This document shows positions 1 through 9,673 of a DNA stretch of 26,033 nucleotides, piece by piece (position 1 is the first letter of the stretch; each line of letters starts with the position of its first letter). The position numbers were made by a program, and so were the translations under genes. The notes under the pieces were generated by a model. It worked only from the letters and a program-made list of their open reading frames with translations. It searched no databases and had not been told where the DNA came from. Where the stretch lies: the NCBI GenBank assembly GCA_944373065.1, contig CALWAJ010000111.1, forward strand, positions 1 to 26,033, written 5' to 3'. The stretch is from an uncultured Bacilli bacterium (lineage in GTDB: Bacteria > Bacillota_I > Bacilli_A > RF39 > UBA660).

Positions 1-45
1 TCCTTCCAACTTACAATTAATTTAAATTATAAGTCTTATTTTTAG

Positions 46-60
46 GTGGAAAATCTCCAC
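46..60 (-). other. small hairpin just downstream of the gtrB-like gene
   Basis: GTGGA and TCCAC form a 5-bp stem around a 5-nt loop, 12 bases after the stop codon of the last gene of the polysaccharide operon. On the minus strand the hairpin is followed by CTAAAAATAAG, not a run of T, so it is not a convincing intrinsic terminator. It may be a weak terminator or mRNA 3'-end stabiliser. I see nothing else in bases 1-72. Confidence 0.3.
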
Positions 61-72
61 ACTTATTCTACA

Positions 73-1011
73 CTAACGTTTCAAATCTTGCTCTTTAATA
101 ATATAAATAGGTCTTTTTTTAACTTCAGTATATGTTTTAGAAAGATATGCTCCTATTATTCCTGTACAAAATAGTTGTACCCCACTTAAGAAAAACATTA
201 TACAAACAAGGGAAGGCCAACCATCTACAGGATCTCCAAACATAAGAGTCTTAACGATTATAACAATAATAGCAATTACTGATAGAAGACAAAAGATTAC
301 GCCAATAAAAGCTGATATTGTTAAAGGTGTAGTAGTAAAAGCTAAGATTCCATCTATAGCATAAGCACATAATTTAAAGAAATTCCAAGTAGTTTTACCT
401 GCTTTTCTCTCTGGTATTTTATAAGTTAGCCATTTTGTATTAAAACCAACAAAACTAAATAATCCTTTAGAATATCTATTATATTCACCCATAGAAATAA
501 TAGCATTAACCATCTGTCTTCTCATAAGACGAAAATCTCTTGCACCAGGTACCATTTCTGTTTTAGACATCTTAGATATAATTTTATAGAAAAGGTTAGT
601 AAAGAATTTCCTAACAAAACCATAATCATCATGACTATTTGTCTTTAAGGCAATACAATCTAACTCTTCATTACTTTTTAATTCATTATACATTACTTCT
701 ATCATCTCTGGAGGATCTTGCAAATCTACATCCATAATAGCAATATAATCACCACTGGCATGCTCAAGTCCTGCTAACATCGCCGCTTCTTTTCCAAAAT
801 TACGAGAAAAAGAAATATATTTAACGCATTTTTCTTCTTTAGATAACTTTTTCATTTCTTTTAAACTATTATCACTTGACCCATCATTTACATATATTAC
901 TTCAAACTCTACTTTTTTTAACTTTTTAGCAGTCTTAGAAAATTCTTTATAAAAAATGGGAATCATTTCTTCTTCATTATAACAAGGTACAATAATTGAT
1001 ATTTTATTCAT
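73..1011 (-). CDS. GtrB/DPM1-type glycosyltransferase family 2
   Basis: This 312-residue protein has an N-terminal GT-A fold: IIVPCYNEEE at residues 6-15, VNDGSSDNS at 41-49 and the metal-binding D94-V-D96 in MDVDLQDPP. Two C-terminal membrane helices follow, at about 228-256 and 263-288. This is the layout of bactoprenol glucosyltransferases (GtrB, YkcC), which load a sugar from a nucleotide donor onto undecaprenyl phosphate on the inner membrane face. The ATG at 1011 follows AGAAAGTGA, 16 bases after the stop of the gtrA-like gene, so the two are probably cotranscribed. It is the last gene of the operon. The family assignment is secure. The sugar cannot be read from sequence. Confidence 0.9.
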   Translation of the reverse strand: MNKISIIVPCYNEEEMIPIFYKEFSKTAKKLKKVEFEVIYVNDGSSDNSLKEMKKLSKEEKCVKYISFSRNFGKEAAMLAGLEHASGDYIAIMDVDLQDPPEMIEVMYNELKSNEELDCIALKTNSHDDYGFVRKFFTNLFYKIISKMSKTEMVPGARDFRLMRRQMVNAIISMGEYNRYSKGLFSFVGFNTKWLTYKIPERKAGKTTWNFFKLCAYAIDGILAFTTTPLTISAFIGVIFCLLSVIAIIVIIVKTLMFGDPVDGWPSLVCIMFFLSGVQLFCTGIIGAYLSKTYTEVKKRPIYIIKEQDLKR

Positions 1012-1027
1012 AACATCACTTTCTTTC

Positions 1028-1483
1028 TTATTCTAAAAACATTTTTCTTGTCACAAAGTTAAAGACCATTACTACAGCAGTCGCAATTATTTTAGCAAGT
1101 AAATAATAGATATGCAAGAAATCTACACTTACCCACATAATTAAATCATTTATTAATAAGCCAATAACACTGAATATTATAAAGATAACAAATTGTTTTT
1201 TCGCATCTTTTTCTTTATTGACATCAAATACCCATCTAACACTAGCAGTATAGTTATAAATAACAGAAATACAGAAAGATAAGGTATTAGAAATAAGTAC
1301 AGGGAAATGACAAAATTCTCTAAATAGATAAAGGAAAACAAAATCTATTAAGAAAGCTACTCCTCCTACTATCCCAAACTTAAATATTTGAATAAATAAT
1401 TTTTCATGTTTAGGTTTTAATTTAATATGAAATATCTTTAACATTTTTCTAACAAATTTAGTTGTCTTATCTTCTTTATTCAT
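1028..1483 (-). CDS. GtrA-like small membrane protein
   Basis: This 151-residue protein has four predicted membrane helices. Its first helix carries the GtrA-family pattern FGIVGGVAFLIDF, and the second region has the typical SNTLSF...YNYTASVRWVF. GtrA proteins are thought to flip undecaprenyl-phosphate-linked sugars across the membrane for use by an external GT-C transferase. The charged 30-residue N-terminus is cytoplasmic. The start at 1483 is set by GAGGGAT, which overlaps the last codons of the preceding GT2 gene, so translation is probably coupled. It sits between two lipid-linked-sugar GT2 genes, as expected for a flippase they might share. The family call is firm. The exact substrate is inference. 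Confidence 0.88.
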   Translation of the reverse strand: MNKEDKTTKFVRKMLKIFHIKLKPKHEKLFIQIFKFGIVGGVAFLIDFVFLYLFREFCHFPVLISNTLSFCISVIYNYTASVRWVFDVNKEKDAKKQFVIFIIFSVIGLLINDLIMWVSVDFLHIYYLLAKIIATAVVMVFNFVTRKMFLE

Positions 1484-1484
1484 T

Positions 1485-2432
1485 TTAATCCCTCTTTGTT
1501 CTAATTAAAAATAGTTCAAATATTTGTTTATTCTTTTTAGCAACTACTTCTAGAATAATACCTGTAATATACATCAAAATAGATATTATTAAAAGTATAA
1601 GAGCAAATATTAAAGTTGGAAATCTAGGTACAAGTCCTGTTTTAAAGAACTCAGTAAAAACAGGAATACCAAATATTAATGATAGAATTAATAAAACTGT
1701 ACCTACAAAGCTAAAGAAGATTGTTGGCTTATATTCTTTAAATAATCTTGCTATAGTCATCAATACTTTAACACCATCAGAATAGGTATTAAGTTTAGAT
1801 ACACTTCCCTCTGGTCTATCTCTATAACTAACAGGTATTTCTATTAGTTTAAAATTATTATAAACAGCATGAATAGTCATTTCATTTTCTATTTCAAATC
1901 CCTTAGATAAAACAGGGAATGTCTTAACAAAATCATAACTAAACGCTCTATATCCTGTCATTATATCTCTTATATTGCTTTTAAATAGATGATTAATTAA
2001 ACTTCTAACTAATTTATTACCAAAATTATGAAAAGCTCTTTTATTTTCAGTAAAATAAGTACTAGATAACCTATCACCTATTACCATATCTGCTTTTCCA
2101 TCTAAAACATACTGACACATTTCTTTAGCATTTTCCGATGGATAGGTATCATCACCATCTATCATCAAATAACAATCAGCATCTATATCTTTAAACATAC
2201 TCCTAATAACATTACCTTTACCTTGTCTATATTCATAACGAACTATTGCCCCAGCACGTCTCGCAATTTCATCTGTCCCATCAGTAGAATTATTATCATA
2301 GACATAAATATCAGCATTAGGTAAAGCTTTTTTATAGTCTTTAACAACTTTTGCAACTGTTAAAGCTTCATTATAACACGGAATTAAAACTGCTATTTTT
2401 TTCTCATCTTTCTTATTTTCACTCTTCTTCAT
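1485..2432 (-). CDS. polyprenyl-phosphate-type glycosyltransferase family 2
   Basis: The protein is 315 residues from the chosen ATG at 2432. It has an N-terminal GT-A domain (VLIPCYNEA at about 15-23, YDNNSTDGT at about 45-53, acidic DGDD at 92-95) and two C-terminal membrane helices. It resembles dolichol-phosphate-mannose synthase-like enzymes that charge a lipid carrier with sugar. The frame stays open to a TTG at 2492, but no ribosome binding site lies there, whereas AGGAG at 2443-2447 serves the ATG at 2432. It is distinct from the GtrB-like gene at 73-1011, so the operon has two lipid-linked-sugar synthases but one GtrA. That may mean two different side-chain sugars. Confidence 0.87.
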   Translation of the reverse strand: MKKSENKKDEKKIAVLIPCYNEALTVAKVVKDYKKALPNADIYVYDNNSTDGTDEIARRAGAIVRYEYRQGKGNVIRSMFKDIDADCYLMIDGDDTYPSENAKEMCQYVLDGKADMVIGDRLSSTYFTENKRAFHNFGNKLVRSLINHLFKSNIRDIMTGYRAFSYDFVKTFPVLSKGFEIENEMTIHAVYNNFKLIEIPVSYRDRPEGSVSKLNTYSDGVKVLMTIARLFKEYKPTIFFSFVGTVLLILSLIFGIPVFTEFFKTGLVPRFPTLIFALILLIISILMYITGIILEVVAKKNKQIFELFLIRTKRD

Positions 2433-2495
2433 TTTTTTACTTCTCCTCATACAACTTATAATTATAATACTAAATAACTTATCTAAATGCAATTA

Positions 2496-5400
2496 TTAAA
2501 TAGAATTTACAAAAGTCATATTAGCACTTATATATGCAATTACTAACAAGATAATTAAACCTATATAAACAAGTACTTGTAGTAATGCAAAAGTCTCCCT
2601 ACTAAGTTTTTTACATATAATTTCTAAAAATTTATTAATACCAAGCGCTACAAAGATAGAAAGGGATGTAAACATTGGATATAAATATCTTCCTTGAGGT
2701 TGATAATCTGTCGCATACATATAATATATACCTAAAAATATAGTAATTAAGCCACTTATAATTAAACAAGTATAAAATAACATTTTCTTATAATCTTTTC
2801 TACTACTAAAATAATGTATTAAAAAGCCAATAAGCCCTAAAGAAATTATTACAAAATATAAGACATAGATAGATTCATTTACAGGATGATTCATATAACC
2901 AAATACACCTACAAAGCTCTTAGATGCTAAAGACACATAACTTTCTCCCATATAATGTTTAGTCCACATAGCTTCCCACATACTCATACCTAAATTTTTA
3001 GGAGTATCTCTTGTTGAAGGTTTAATATTAGGATTAGGATCTTTAGTATTTTCACAAGCTTCTAAGAAAGAATTCATTCCTAAGAAATCTCCATCATTTA
3101 CAATTGCAGTACGAATAAAGAAATAACCACATAAAACAATAACAATAAGAGAAATTAATAATCCATATTTAAAGAATTTCTTTCCTTCAAAACTTAATTT
3201 TTTATCTTTCTTCTTTACAAAGATAAGTATAAAATAAATTATTCCTCCCAAGACATAAGCATAAGCATTGTAATATGATAAAGCGATTATAGAAATGGAT
3301 ATACCATAGAGAATAGATGCTTTTAGCGTTAAATTATCTTTTAATAATAGAAAAGCATAAACTAACATAGCACAACCAGCCAAAGCAATAATATCATTAT
3401 TAACATATGAAGATAAGAATGTTAACTGTGGAATTAAACTTGAAAAAGCAATCATAAAGTTTTTAGCAAGTCTATTATTAGGGAAAAGCTTCTTAGCTAT
3501 TTTAATCATAAAGTAGATAAATAAAACTCCAAAGATAACACTAGTAAATCTAGAAGCTACCAAAATAGCATGAGCATCTGTTGTAAAGAAAGATGTTATC
3601 TTCATAAATAAAGCACTAATTACAGAACCAAGTAATAGAGGATAATAAGCATAAGAAGCATTAAAATTACTTACAACGACACTAGGATCATCAGGTAATG
3701 GCATAGTTCCATGTAAATAAATATATTTAGGTACTAAATATCTCATATATTCATCAGGTCCATAATTATAAGGAGAAGCTAAAGCCCATAAAAACATAAT
3801 TACAAACATAACAATAAGAAATACTTTTTCTCCTTTTGATAATTTATTAACATTGCCTTTAACTTTAATAAAGATATTTTCTAACTTCTTAGCAATTTTC
3901 TCTTTATCTTTTTTAGATTTATTTAACCAATATGTCTCATAAAAGCCAAGAATTACTAACAATTCAAATATTAATAATAATGGATAAGCTCCGGATAAAT
4001 ACATATATCTAATTGAATCACAAGAAGCAATTTCATTATATGATACTCCGAATACTAACACAATTAAACTTAATAATACCGAACTTAATATTAGATATTT
4101 AGGTATTAAGTCATATTTTTTCTTAATTAGATTAATAATAACATTTATAGTTATAATGACAAATAGAACTATAGATATTACAAAAAGAATTGGATTAACT
4201 ACTTTATAGATATCACCAATAAAGTTAAGTCTATCAACATATTTTTGAACATTTTTCTGATAGTTATTAGCAGTATTTAAGTAATTAGCATTATCAATAC
4301 TATAAGCTATATCTTCATCATTATCTATAGTCTTATCTGTTATATCTATAGTAGCAATTTTCTCATCACGAGAATTATAAATAACTAATTCTAATGGCTC
4401 AGTAATATCTTTAAGTATTATATCAAAACGACATTTTTTAGCATTTTCAAAGTTCTTTCCTTTATCATCATAATATGAATATACATCATCACTCTCATCA
4501 AAAGTTATATCCTTAACGAACTTACCAGATTTAGTATATACTTTAGCAGTTATATCTTCATCATCTAATGAAAAGACGTAACCTCTTAAATAGAATAAAT
4601 CAGAATTTGTATAAACTGCTTCATTAGATATCGCTCTAAATCTGTCTAAACCATCTCTACCATCATCAATACTACTAGAGTTTTCTGTAATAACTTCATC
4701 AAAACTAGTAATATAATCAAAAATAGTTAGTGATGTGTTAATTAATTTACCAGTATAACCTACTCGCCATGGACTCATCAAAGCTGAAGGCATGGTCATC
4801 ACTGCCTTAACATCATTTTCTTCCACATAAGAATTAATCTCATCACTTACTTTTTTATAAAAACTATCTGCTTTCTTAGCATTTTCATAATATCCAGCAT
4901 TACTAACTGCATCTCTCAAACTCCAGAAAAACCATCCATCTTCCACTTCATCATCATCTGGATTACGATCTAATTTACTCCAAGCATCCATACTTGCTTC
5001 TAATTCATCTTTAATACTATTTAGACTTGGACTCATTTTATATAGACGTTTAACTTTTTCTCTTGTTACAGACACATATTCTATATCTTCATTATTTTTA
5101 ATTGAATAAATACTTTGCATAGCATTTTTAAAATTACTATCATTAAGTTCATTTGTTGTAAAAATACCATAAGCATAGTAGTTTAAGGAAGAAATTAAAA
5201 GATTAGTAACAAATAAAGTAATAACTGGAATAGCCATAACTAAACTATGGGTAATTTTCTTTTTTACGCACTTTTCATCGATTATTTTAATACCTATTAA
5301 AACAATCGTAACTACTAAGACAAAAGGCAAAATCCAAATAGCATCTTCTCTTGTATTAAAGAAAGTTGCAAGAGCAATACCAGCACTACATATCCAAAAC

Positions 5401-5918
5401 AAACTTTTTTTAATATTTTCTTTTCGTTTTAAGAATACTGCAAAATATCCTCCAAATATAAATAGAACTTGTGCAAGAGTAACTCCATTTCTATAAACTC
5501 TCTGTAAGGTCCAAGAAGCATAACTAACTGGATTAAATAAAAGAATAATAAAGATTATAAGCATAAATTTCTTCTGATTTTTTTCTTTAAAGAAATCTTT
5601 TATTGCATAGATAAAAAATATACAAGCAACAGTATATAATAAATTAGCAGCATTTATATAGGATATACCTATAAAATTAGATAAAGCCAAAAAAGCTGGA
5701 AAGAATATTCCCTTTACTAAAGTATATTGAGAATATATTCCCAACCAATGCCCATTTAACAGATTCTCTGCCATGTTTACCATCATCATATCATCATGAG
5801 TACCATTACTAATAGCAAGAAGTGGTAAACATGAAACCATTATTTGTTTTATTATAGATAAAACTAAGATTATTGTTATAAACTTATGCTTCATTACTAT
5901 ATCTTTTATTTTTTTCAT
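2496..5918 (-). CDS. giant membrane protein, probable double GT-C glycosyltransferase
   Basis: This is a 1140-residue multi-spanning protein with two similarly laid-out halves. The first has a membrane helix followed by an acidic loop, THDDMMMVNMAE at about 40-50, then several helices and a hydrophilic, probably external, segment at about 250-550. A charged Lys-rich linker at about 660-700 leads to the second half. That half again has a helix followed by an acidic loop (YGPDEYMRYLVPKY) and about ten helices. Acidic first-loop motifs are typical of GT-C enzymes (ArnT, PMT, DUF2142-like) that use lipid-linked sugars outside the membrane. The start at 5918 follows AGGTGAGG; a GTG nine bases upstream is unlikely. 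The stop of the tandem GT2 gene is only 9 bases away. The GT-C role is inferred from layout. Confidence 0.75.
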   Translation of the reverse strand: MKKIKDIVMKHKFITIILVLSIIKQIMVSCLPLLAISNGTHDDMMMVNMAENLLNGHWLGIYSQYTLVKGIFFPAFLALSNFIGISYINAANLLYTVACIFFIYAIKDFFKEKNQKKFMLIIFIILLFNPVSYASWTLQRVYRNGVTLAQVLFIFGGYFAVFLKRKENIKKSLFWICSAGIALATFFNTREDAIWILPFVLVVTIVLIGIKIIDEKCVKKKITHSLVMAIPVITLFVTNLLISSLNYYAYGIFTTNELNDSNFKNAMQSIYSIKNNEDIEYVSVTREKVKRLYKMSPSLNSIKDELEASMDAWSKLDRNPDDDEVEDGWFFWSLRDAVSNAGYYENAKKADSFYKKVSDEINSYVEENDVKAVMTMPSALMSPWRVGYTGKLINTSLTIFDYITSFDEVITENSSSIDDGRDGLDRFRAISNEAVYTNSDLFYLRGYVFSLDDEDITAKVYTKSGKFVKDITFDESDDVYSYYDDKGKNFENAKKCRFDIILKDITEPLELVIYNSRDEKIATIDITDKTIDNDEDIAYSIDNANYLNTANNYQKNVQKYVDRLNFIGDIYKVVNPILFVISIVLFVIITINVIINLIKKKYDLIPKYLILSSVLLSLIVLVFGVSYNEIASCDSIRYMYLSGAYPLLLIFELLVILGFYETYWLNKSKKDKEKIAKKLENIFIKVKGNVNKLSKGEKVFLIVMFVIMFLWALASPYNYGPDEYMRYLVPKYIYLHGTMPLPDDPSVVVSNFNASYAYYPLLLGSVISALFMKITSFFTTDAHAILVASRFTSVIFGVLFIYFMIKIAKKLFPNNRLAKNFMIAFSSLIPQLTFLSSYVNNDIIALAGCAMLVYAFLLLKDNLTLKASILYGISISIIALSYYNAYAYVLGGIIYFILIFVKKKDKKLSFEGKKFFKYGLLISLIVIVLCGYFFIRTAIVNDGDFLGMNSFLEACENTKDPNPNIKPSTRDTPKNLGMSMWEAMWTKHYMGESYVSLASKSFVGVFGYMNHPVNESIYVLYFVIISLGLIGFLIHYFSSRKDYKKMLFYTCLIISGLITIFLGIYYMYATDYQPQGRYLYPMFTSLSIFVALGINKFLEIICKKLSRETFALLQVLVYIGLIILLVIAYISANMTFVNSI

Positions 5919-5927
5919 AACCCTCAC

Positions 5928-8066
5928 CTATTTTCTTTTGTCTAACATAAACCAAGCTTTTTTACTGAAATTAGGATTATAAAACCTATCATTTAATAAG
6001 GTTTCCCCCCATTTATCATACATATACTTAGATTCTACTAAAAATCTCTTATATTTTTCACTTGTTGTATCTAATCCTCTTGACTTAGATTCATAGTGAA
6101 TTAATTCAATCTGTGGTAAAAATATATTGTAATATCCTTTTTCTAACAATTTTATATTAAAGTCAATATCATTATAAGCAACTTTCAAATCTTCTTCTAA
6201 TCCCTTAACTTCTAAAAACTTTTTCTTACTAATCATCAAACAAGCAGCAGTATTAGCACTATAATCATATGGTACTCTAAGTCTTCCATACATTCCTAAA
6301 TCATTACGTTCTGCCCCAATATAAGCATGTGATGCTACTCCACCTAAACCTAAAATAACTCCAGCATGTTGAACAGTATAATCAGGATATAAAAGCTTAG
6401 GTCCCACCGCTCCAATATGTTTTTGCATAGCATATCCTACCATAATAGAAAGCCATTCAGGAGTAATAACTTCAGTATCATTATTAAGAAGCACTATATA
6501 TTCCCCTTTAGCTTTAGAAACAGCAATATTATTAATACGAGAATAATTAAACTCCATAATACAATCTACCACTTTAAAGTTTTTATATTTCTTTTTATAT
6601 TCCTTAAAAAAGTCTAATGTCTCTTTTTCTTTACTATCATTATTTGCAATTATAATTTCAAAATTCTTATAAGTAGTTTTCTCATATATTGAATCAACAC
6701 ATGTCTTTAAAATATCAACATAATCCCTTGTCGGAATAATTATAGAAATAAGAGGTTCTTTATCATACTCATAAACAACTCTATAATAAGTACTTACTTT
6801 ATCTTTTTCTACATGTCCTTTTATTTTTCTTCTTTTAAGAGCATTTTCTATAGCAATTTTCCCTTTATCAGTTGCATATGATTTATTATCAATGCTCATA
6901 GAAGTAGAACCTTCTACCATACGCCAATGATATAGAATTTTAGGTATATGATAAATATTTTTAGTTTTCTCTGTAACTTTTAAGAATAAATCATGATCTT
7001 GTGAACCTTCTAACCCTACTTCAAAGCCCCCAACTTCATCTACTAATTTTTTTCTAATAACCGTAAAATGACAGATATAGTTTAGACTTAATAAAGTATC
7101 AGGAGAAAAATCAGGTTTAAAATGTGGATCACAATAATTACCATGAAGATCTAATTTATCTTCATCACTATAAATCATATCTATTTTTTTATCTTGGTTT
7201 AAGACTTTAACAACTTCATACAAAGCATCTTTTGTAAGCAAATCATCATCATCAATTAAGCCAACAAACTCACCCTTAGCCATCTTCAAAGCATCATTAG
7301 TAGTCTTAGAAATATGACCATTCTTTTTACGATAACTAACTCTAATTCTCTTATCTTTCTTTTTATATTCTTCTAATGTCTCTTTAGTCTCTTCTAAAGT
7401 AGAACAATCATCAACTAAACAAACTTCAAAATTATCATAACTCTGCTCTAATATAGAATCTAAACATTCACTTAAAAACTTTCTATTAATATTATAAACA
7501 GGAATTAATAAAGATATTAAAGGTTTATACATTAACTCTTCATAAACAATATCTTCTTTGTTTTCTTCTAACCACTTATTATACTCATTTTTATAAAAAG
7601 GATTATAAAGATTAGGATTAGCACTTTTAAGTCTAGCCTTAAAATCATTAAAATATTTTCCCCACAAAGATATAGGTACTAGAAAATGATATTCTCGCCA
7701 CATAAACCTAATGCCTTTACCTAAAACATAAAATACTAATTTTATTTTACTAATTAATCTTTTTAAAATATCAACAATTTTATTCTTTATTCTAGAATAA
7801 ATTCTATTTTTCAAAGTTACTATTTTTACATATTCATTATTATTCTTAAATAATACTTCTACCTTATTTACACTTTTATCTATTTTAGCTTGCAACAAAA
7901 AATCATTATTACCATTTAAACTTTGACATTCATACGTAACCTCATTTTCATCACATAATACTTTTATATCAAAATCTTTAACTTCAGTTGTAAACTGTAC
8001 TAATAAATTAGGATTATTAATACCATAAATGCCTTGTTTTTTAATTCCTATAAAATCATACTTCAT
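5928..8066 (-). CDS. tandem two-domain GT2 glycosyltransferase (polymer backbone)
   Basis: This protein is about 712 residues long. Residues 1-90 form a probable beta-rich domain, followed by a basic amphipathic stretch at about 90-130. The first GT-A domain begins near 182 (ISLLIPVYN, LVDDCST, acidic DDDD at 272-275). The second begins near 435 (ISIIIPTRDY, LLNNDTEV, then AYNDIDFNIKLLEKGY and HYESKSRG). Tandem GT2 proteins of this kind build rhamnose-rich or similar polymers in Gram-positive surface loci next to Wzm/Wzt-type ABC exporters, as here. The start is the ATG at 8066 behind GAGGAGGT, which lies inside the last codons of the permease gene. A longer in-frame TTG start at 8087 would overlap that gene and has no good site. 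Confidence 0.88.
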   Translation of the reverse strand: MKYDFIGIKKQGIYGINNPNLLVQFTTEVKDFDIKVLCDENEVTYECQSLNGNNDFLLQAKIDKSVNKVEVLFKNNNEYVKIVTLKNRIYSRIKNKIVDILKRLISKIKLVFYVLGKGIRFMWREYHFLVPISLWGKYFNDFKARLKSANPNLYNPFYKNEYNKWLEENKEDIVYEELMYKPLISLLIPVYNINRKFLSECLDSILEQSYDNFEVCLVDDCSTLEETKETLEEYKKKDKRIRVSYRKKNGHISKTTNDALKMAKGEFVGLIDDDDLLTKDALYEVVKVLNQDKKIDMIYSDEDKLDLHGNYCDPHFKPDFSPDTLLSLNYICHFTVIRKKLVDEVGGFEVGLEGSQDHDLFLKVTEKTKNIYHIPKILYHWRMVEGSTSMSIDNKSYATDKGKIAIENALKRRKIKGHVEKDKVSTYYRVVYEYDKEPLISIIIPTRDYVDILKTCVDSIYEKTTYKNFEIIIANNDSKEKETLDFFKEYKKKYKNFKVVDCIMEFNYSRINNIAVSKAKGEYIVLLNNDTEVITPEWLSIMVGYAMQKHIGAVGPKLLYPDYTVQHAGVILGLGGVASHAYIGAERNDLGMYGRLRVPYDYSANTAACLMISKKKFLEVKGLEEDLKVAYNDIDFNIKLLEKGYYNIFLPQIELIHYESKSRGLDTTSEKYKRFLVESKYMYDKWGETLLNDRFYNPNFSKKAWFMLDKRK

Positions 8067-8070
8067 GAAC

Positions 8071-8844
8071 CTAAACCTCCTCAGCAAAACCTTTTTCTAG
8101 TTTTCTAAATATCAATAGACCTATAAAGAATAAAACTATTGATATAATTACCAAATATACTATTCCCATCAAACTAGGTACTTGATGATATAAGAAAATA
8201 TCTCTATAAGCAACTATTACCTGTGTCATAGGATTAAGATGTAAAATAAATCTTATTTTTTCTGGGAAAAGACTAGCTTCATATAAAATAGGTGTTGCAT
8301 AAAATAACATGTTTATCAAAAATGTTACTATATATTCTGTATCTTTTATATAAATGTTAATAGCACTAAGAGCAAAGACAATACCAAGTGTAAGAATAAA
8401 TTGCAAAATAGCAATTAAAGGCAAAAAGACAAGATGCCAAGTAATCCCTACTCCACCAAAAATACAGAATAAAATGATAATAATACAACTTATTAAAAAG
8501 TTTATTAAGCCACTAACTGCAACAGAGATAGGTAATATCTCTCTTGGAAAATATACTTTTTTAATAATACCAGCATTCATCCTAACTGTAATCATTCCTT
8601 GATTTATAACAGTTGTAAAAAAAGTCCAAGGTATAATACCAATAATTAAGTATATTAAATAATTATCTGTTTGAATGCGCATTATGTAAGGAAAAACTAT
8701 TGCATAAACTGCTACTTGTAATAATGGATTAACAAAAGACCATAATACGCCTAGAAAAGAACCTTTATATTTACCACGTATTTCTTTTTTTACATTACTT
8801 TTTAATAACTCTCTATAATTATATAGATTCTTAAATAATTGCAT
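8071..8844 (-). CDS. ABC-2 type polysaccharide export permease
   Basis: This 257-residue protein of the ABC2_membrane family (TagG/RfbA/Wzm/RgpC type) has six predicted membrane helices. The N-terminus has the family pattern of a cytoplasmic helix, then KYKGSFLGVLWSFVNPLLQ. The conserved YFPREILP and HLNPMTQVIVAYRDIF stretches are present. It exports a lipid-linked glycan together with the adjacent ATPase. The start is taken as the ATG at 8844 after GAGGTGATT; a TTG directly before it is less likely. The ATPase stop lies 10 bases upstream. The family call is firm; the cargo is inferred from the surrounding glycosyltransferases. Confidence 0.93.
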   Translation of the reverse strand: MQLFKNLYNYRELLKSNVKKEIRGKYKGSFLGVLWSFVNPLLQVAVYAIVFPYIMRIQTDNYLIYLIIGIIPWTFFTTVINQGMITVRMNAGIIKKVYFPREILPISVAVSGLINFLISCIIIILFCIFGGVGITWHLVFLPLIAILQFILTLGIVFALSAINIYIKDTEYIVTFLINMLFYATPILYEASLFPEKIRFILHLNPMTQVIVAYRDIFLYHQVPSLMGIVYLVIISIVLFFIGLLIFRKLEKGFAEEV

Positions 8845-8854
8845 CAAATCACCT

Positions 8855-9598
8855 CTATTTACACTCTTCTAGATAGCTATCAATAACACTATTTGCTTCC
8901 CCATCCATCTTTATGTGTCCATCTTTAATCCAAATTGCCCTATCACACAATTTTCTAATAGATTCTAGACTATGACTAACAATAACTATAGTTTTATCAC
9001 TATTTTTTAACTCTTCTAGCTTACTAAAACACTTATCTTGAAAATGTTGATCACCAACTGCCAATATTTCATCAATTAATAATATTTCAGCATTAACATT
9101 AATCGCAACAGAAAAAGCAAGGCGCATATACATTCCTGATGAATAAGTTCTAACTGGATTATCAATAAACTCTTCAAGTTCCGAAAAAGCTATAATATCA
9201 TCTACTTTAGCATCTATTTCACTCTTAGTAAGCCCAAAGATAGAAGCATTGAAATAAATATTTTCTCTTCCTGTAAAATCATCATGAAAGCCTGCTCCAA
9301 GTTCAAGAAGTGAAGTAAGCTTTCCTACAGTTATGATTTTACCTTTAGTAGGATAAATTATCTTTGTCATTAGTTTTAAAAGTGTACTCTTACCACTACC
9401 ATTAGTACCTATTAGAGCAACAGTCTCACCTTTTTTAATTTCAACATTTATATCCTCTAAAACAGTTCTCTCTTCATTTTTATTTTTACTTTTCCAAAAA
9501 ACTAATCTTTCTTTCAAAGTATTAGCTTTATCATAATAAATCTTAAATTTTTTCGTTACATGACTAACTTTAATAGCATAATCTTTTTTTGTACTCAT
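8855..9598 (-). CDS. ABC transporter ATPase for polysaccharide export
   Basis: This 247-residue nucleotide-binding subunit has Walker A GTNGSGKST at 64-72, signature YSSGM at 152-156, Walker B ILLIDE at 172-177, and an H-loop in VSHSLES. The ELGAGFHDDFTGREN segment at about 99-113 is typical of the TagH/RfbB/Wzt subfamily. It stops right after the ATPase core, so it lacks the C-terminal glycan-binding domain of long Wzt proteins. Chain recognition, if any, would lie elsewhere. It is the first gene of the seven-gene operon, behind an extended -10 promoter. Confidence 0.94.
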   Translation of the reverse strand: MSTKKDYAIKVSHVTKKFKIYYDKANTLKERLVFWKSKNKNEERTVLEDINVEIKKGETVALIGTNGSGKSTLLKLMTKIIYPTKGKIITVGKLTSLLELGAGFHDDFTGRENIYFNASIFGLTKSEIDAKVDDIIAFSELEEFIDNPVRTYSSGMYMRLAFSVAINVNAEILLIDEILAVGDQHFQDKCFSKLEELKNSDKTIVIVSHSLESIRKLCDRAIWIKDGHIKMDGEANSVIDSYLEECK

Positions 9599-9623
9599 AC
9601 ATACACTGCCTTTCTGTATTAAT

Positions 9624-9632
9624 AGTATAACA
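9624..9632 (-). promoter_or_regulatory. extended -10 promoter of the ABC/glycosyltransferase operon
   Basis: The minus strand reads TGTTATACT, an extended -10 (TG-n-TATACT), about 26 bases before the ATPase ATG. No good -35 hexamer is seen at 16-19 bases upstream, which fits an extended -10 promoter. The same nonamer occurs in front of two other transcription units in the window. The stretch back to the lysozyme stop at 9674 holds only a weak 5-bp AT hairpin. Confidence 0.55.
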
Positions 9633-9673
9633 TTAAATTATCAGTTTTACTACAATTACCTCTTTAAGTTTTC

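Noticed and set aside
6417..6617. Plus-strand open frame inside the tandem GT2 gene
   Set aside because: Low-complexity translation antisense to a well-conserved coding region; no ribosome binding site.
8354..8602. Plus-strand open frame opposite the ABC permease
   Set aside because: Antisense to a firm gene; no family similarity.
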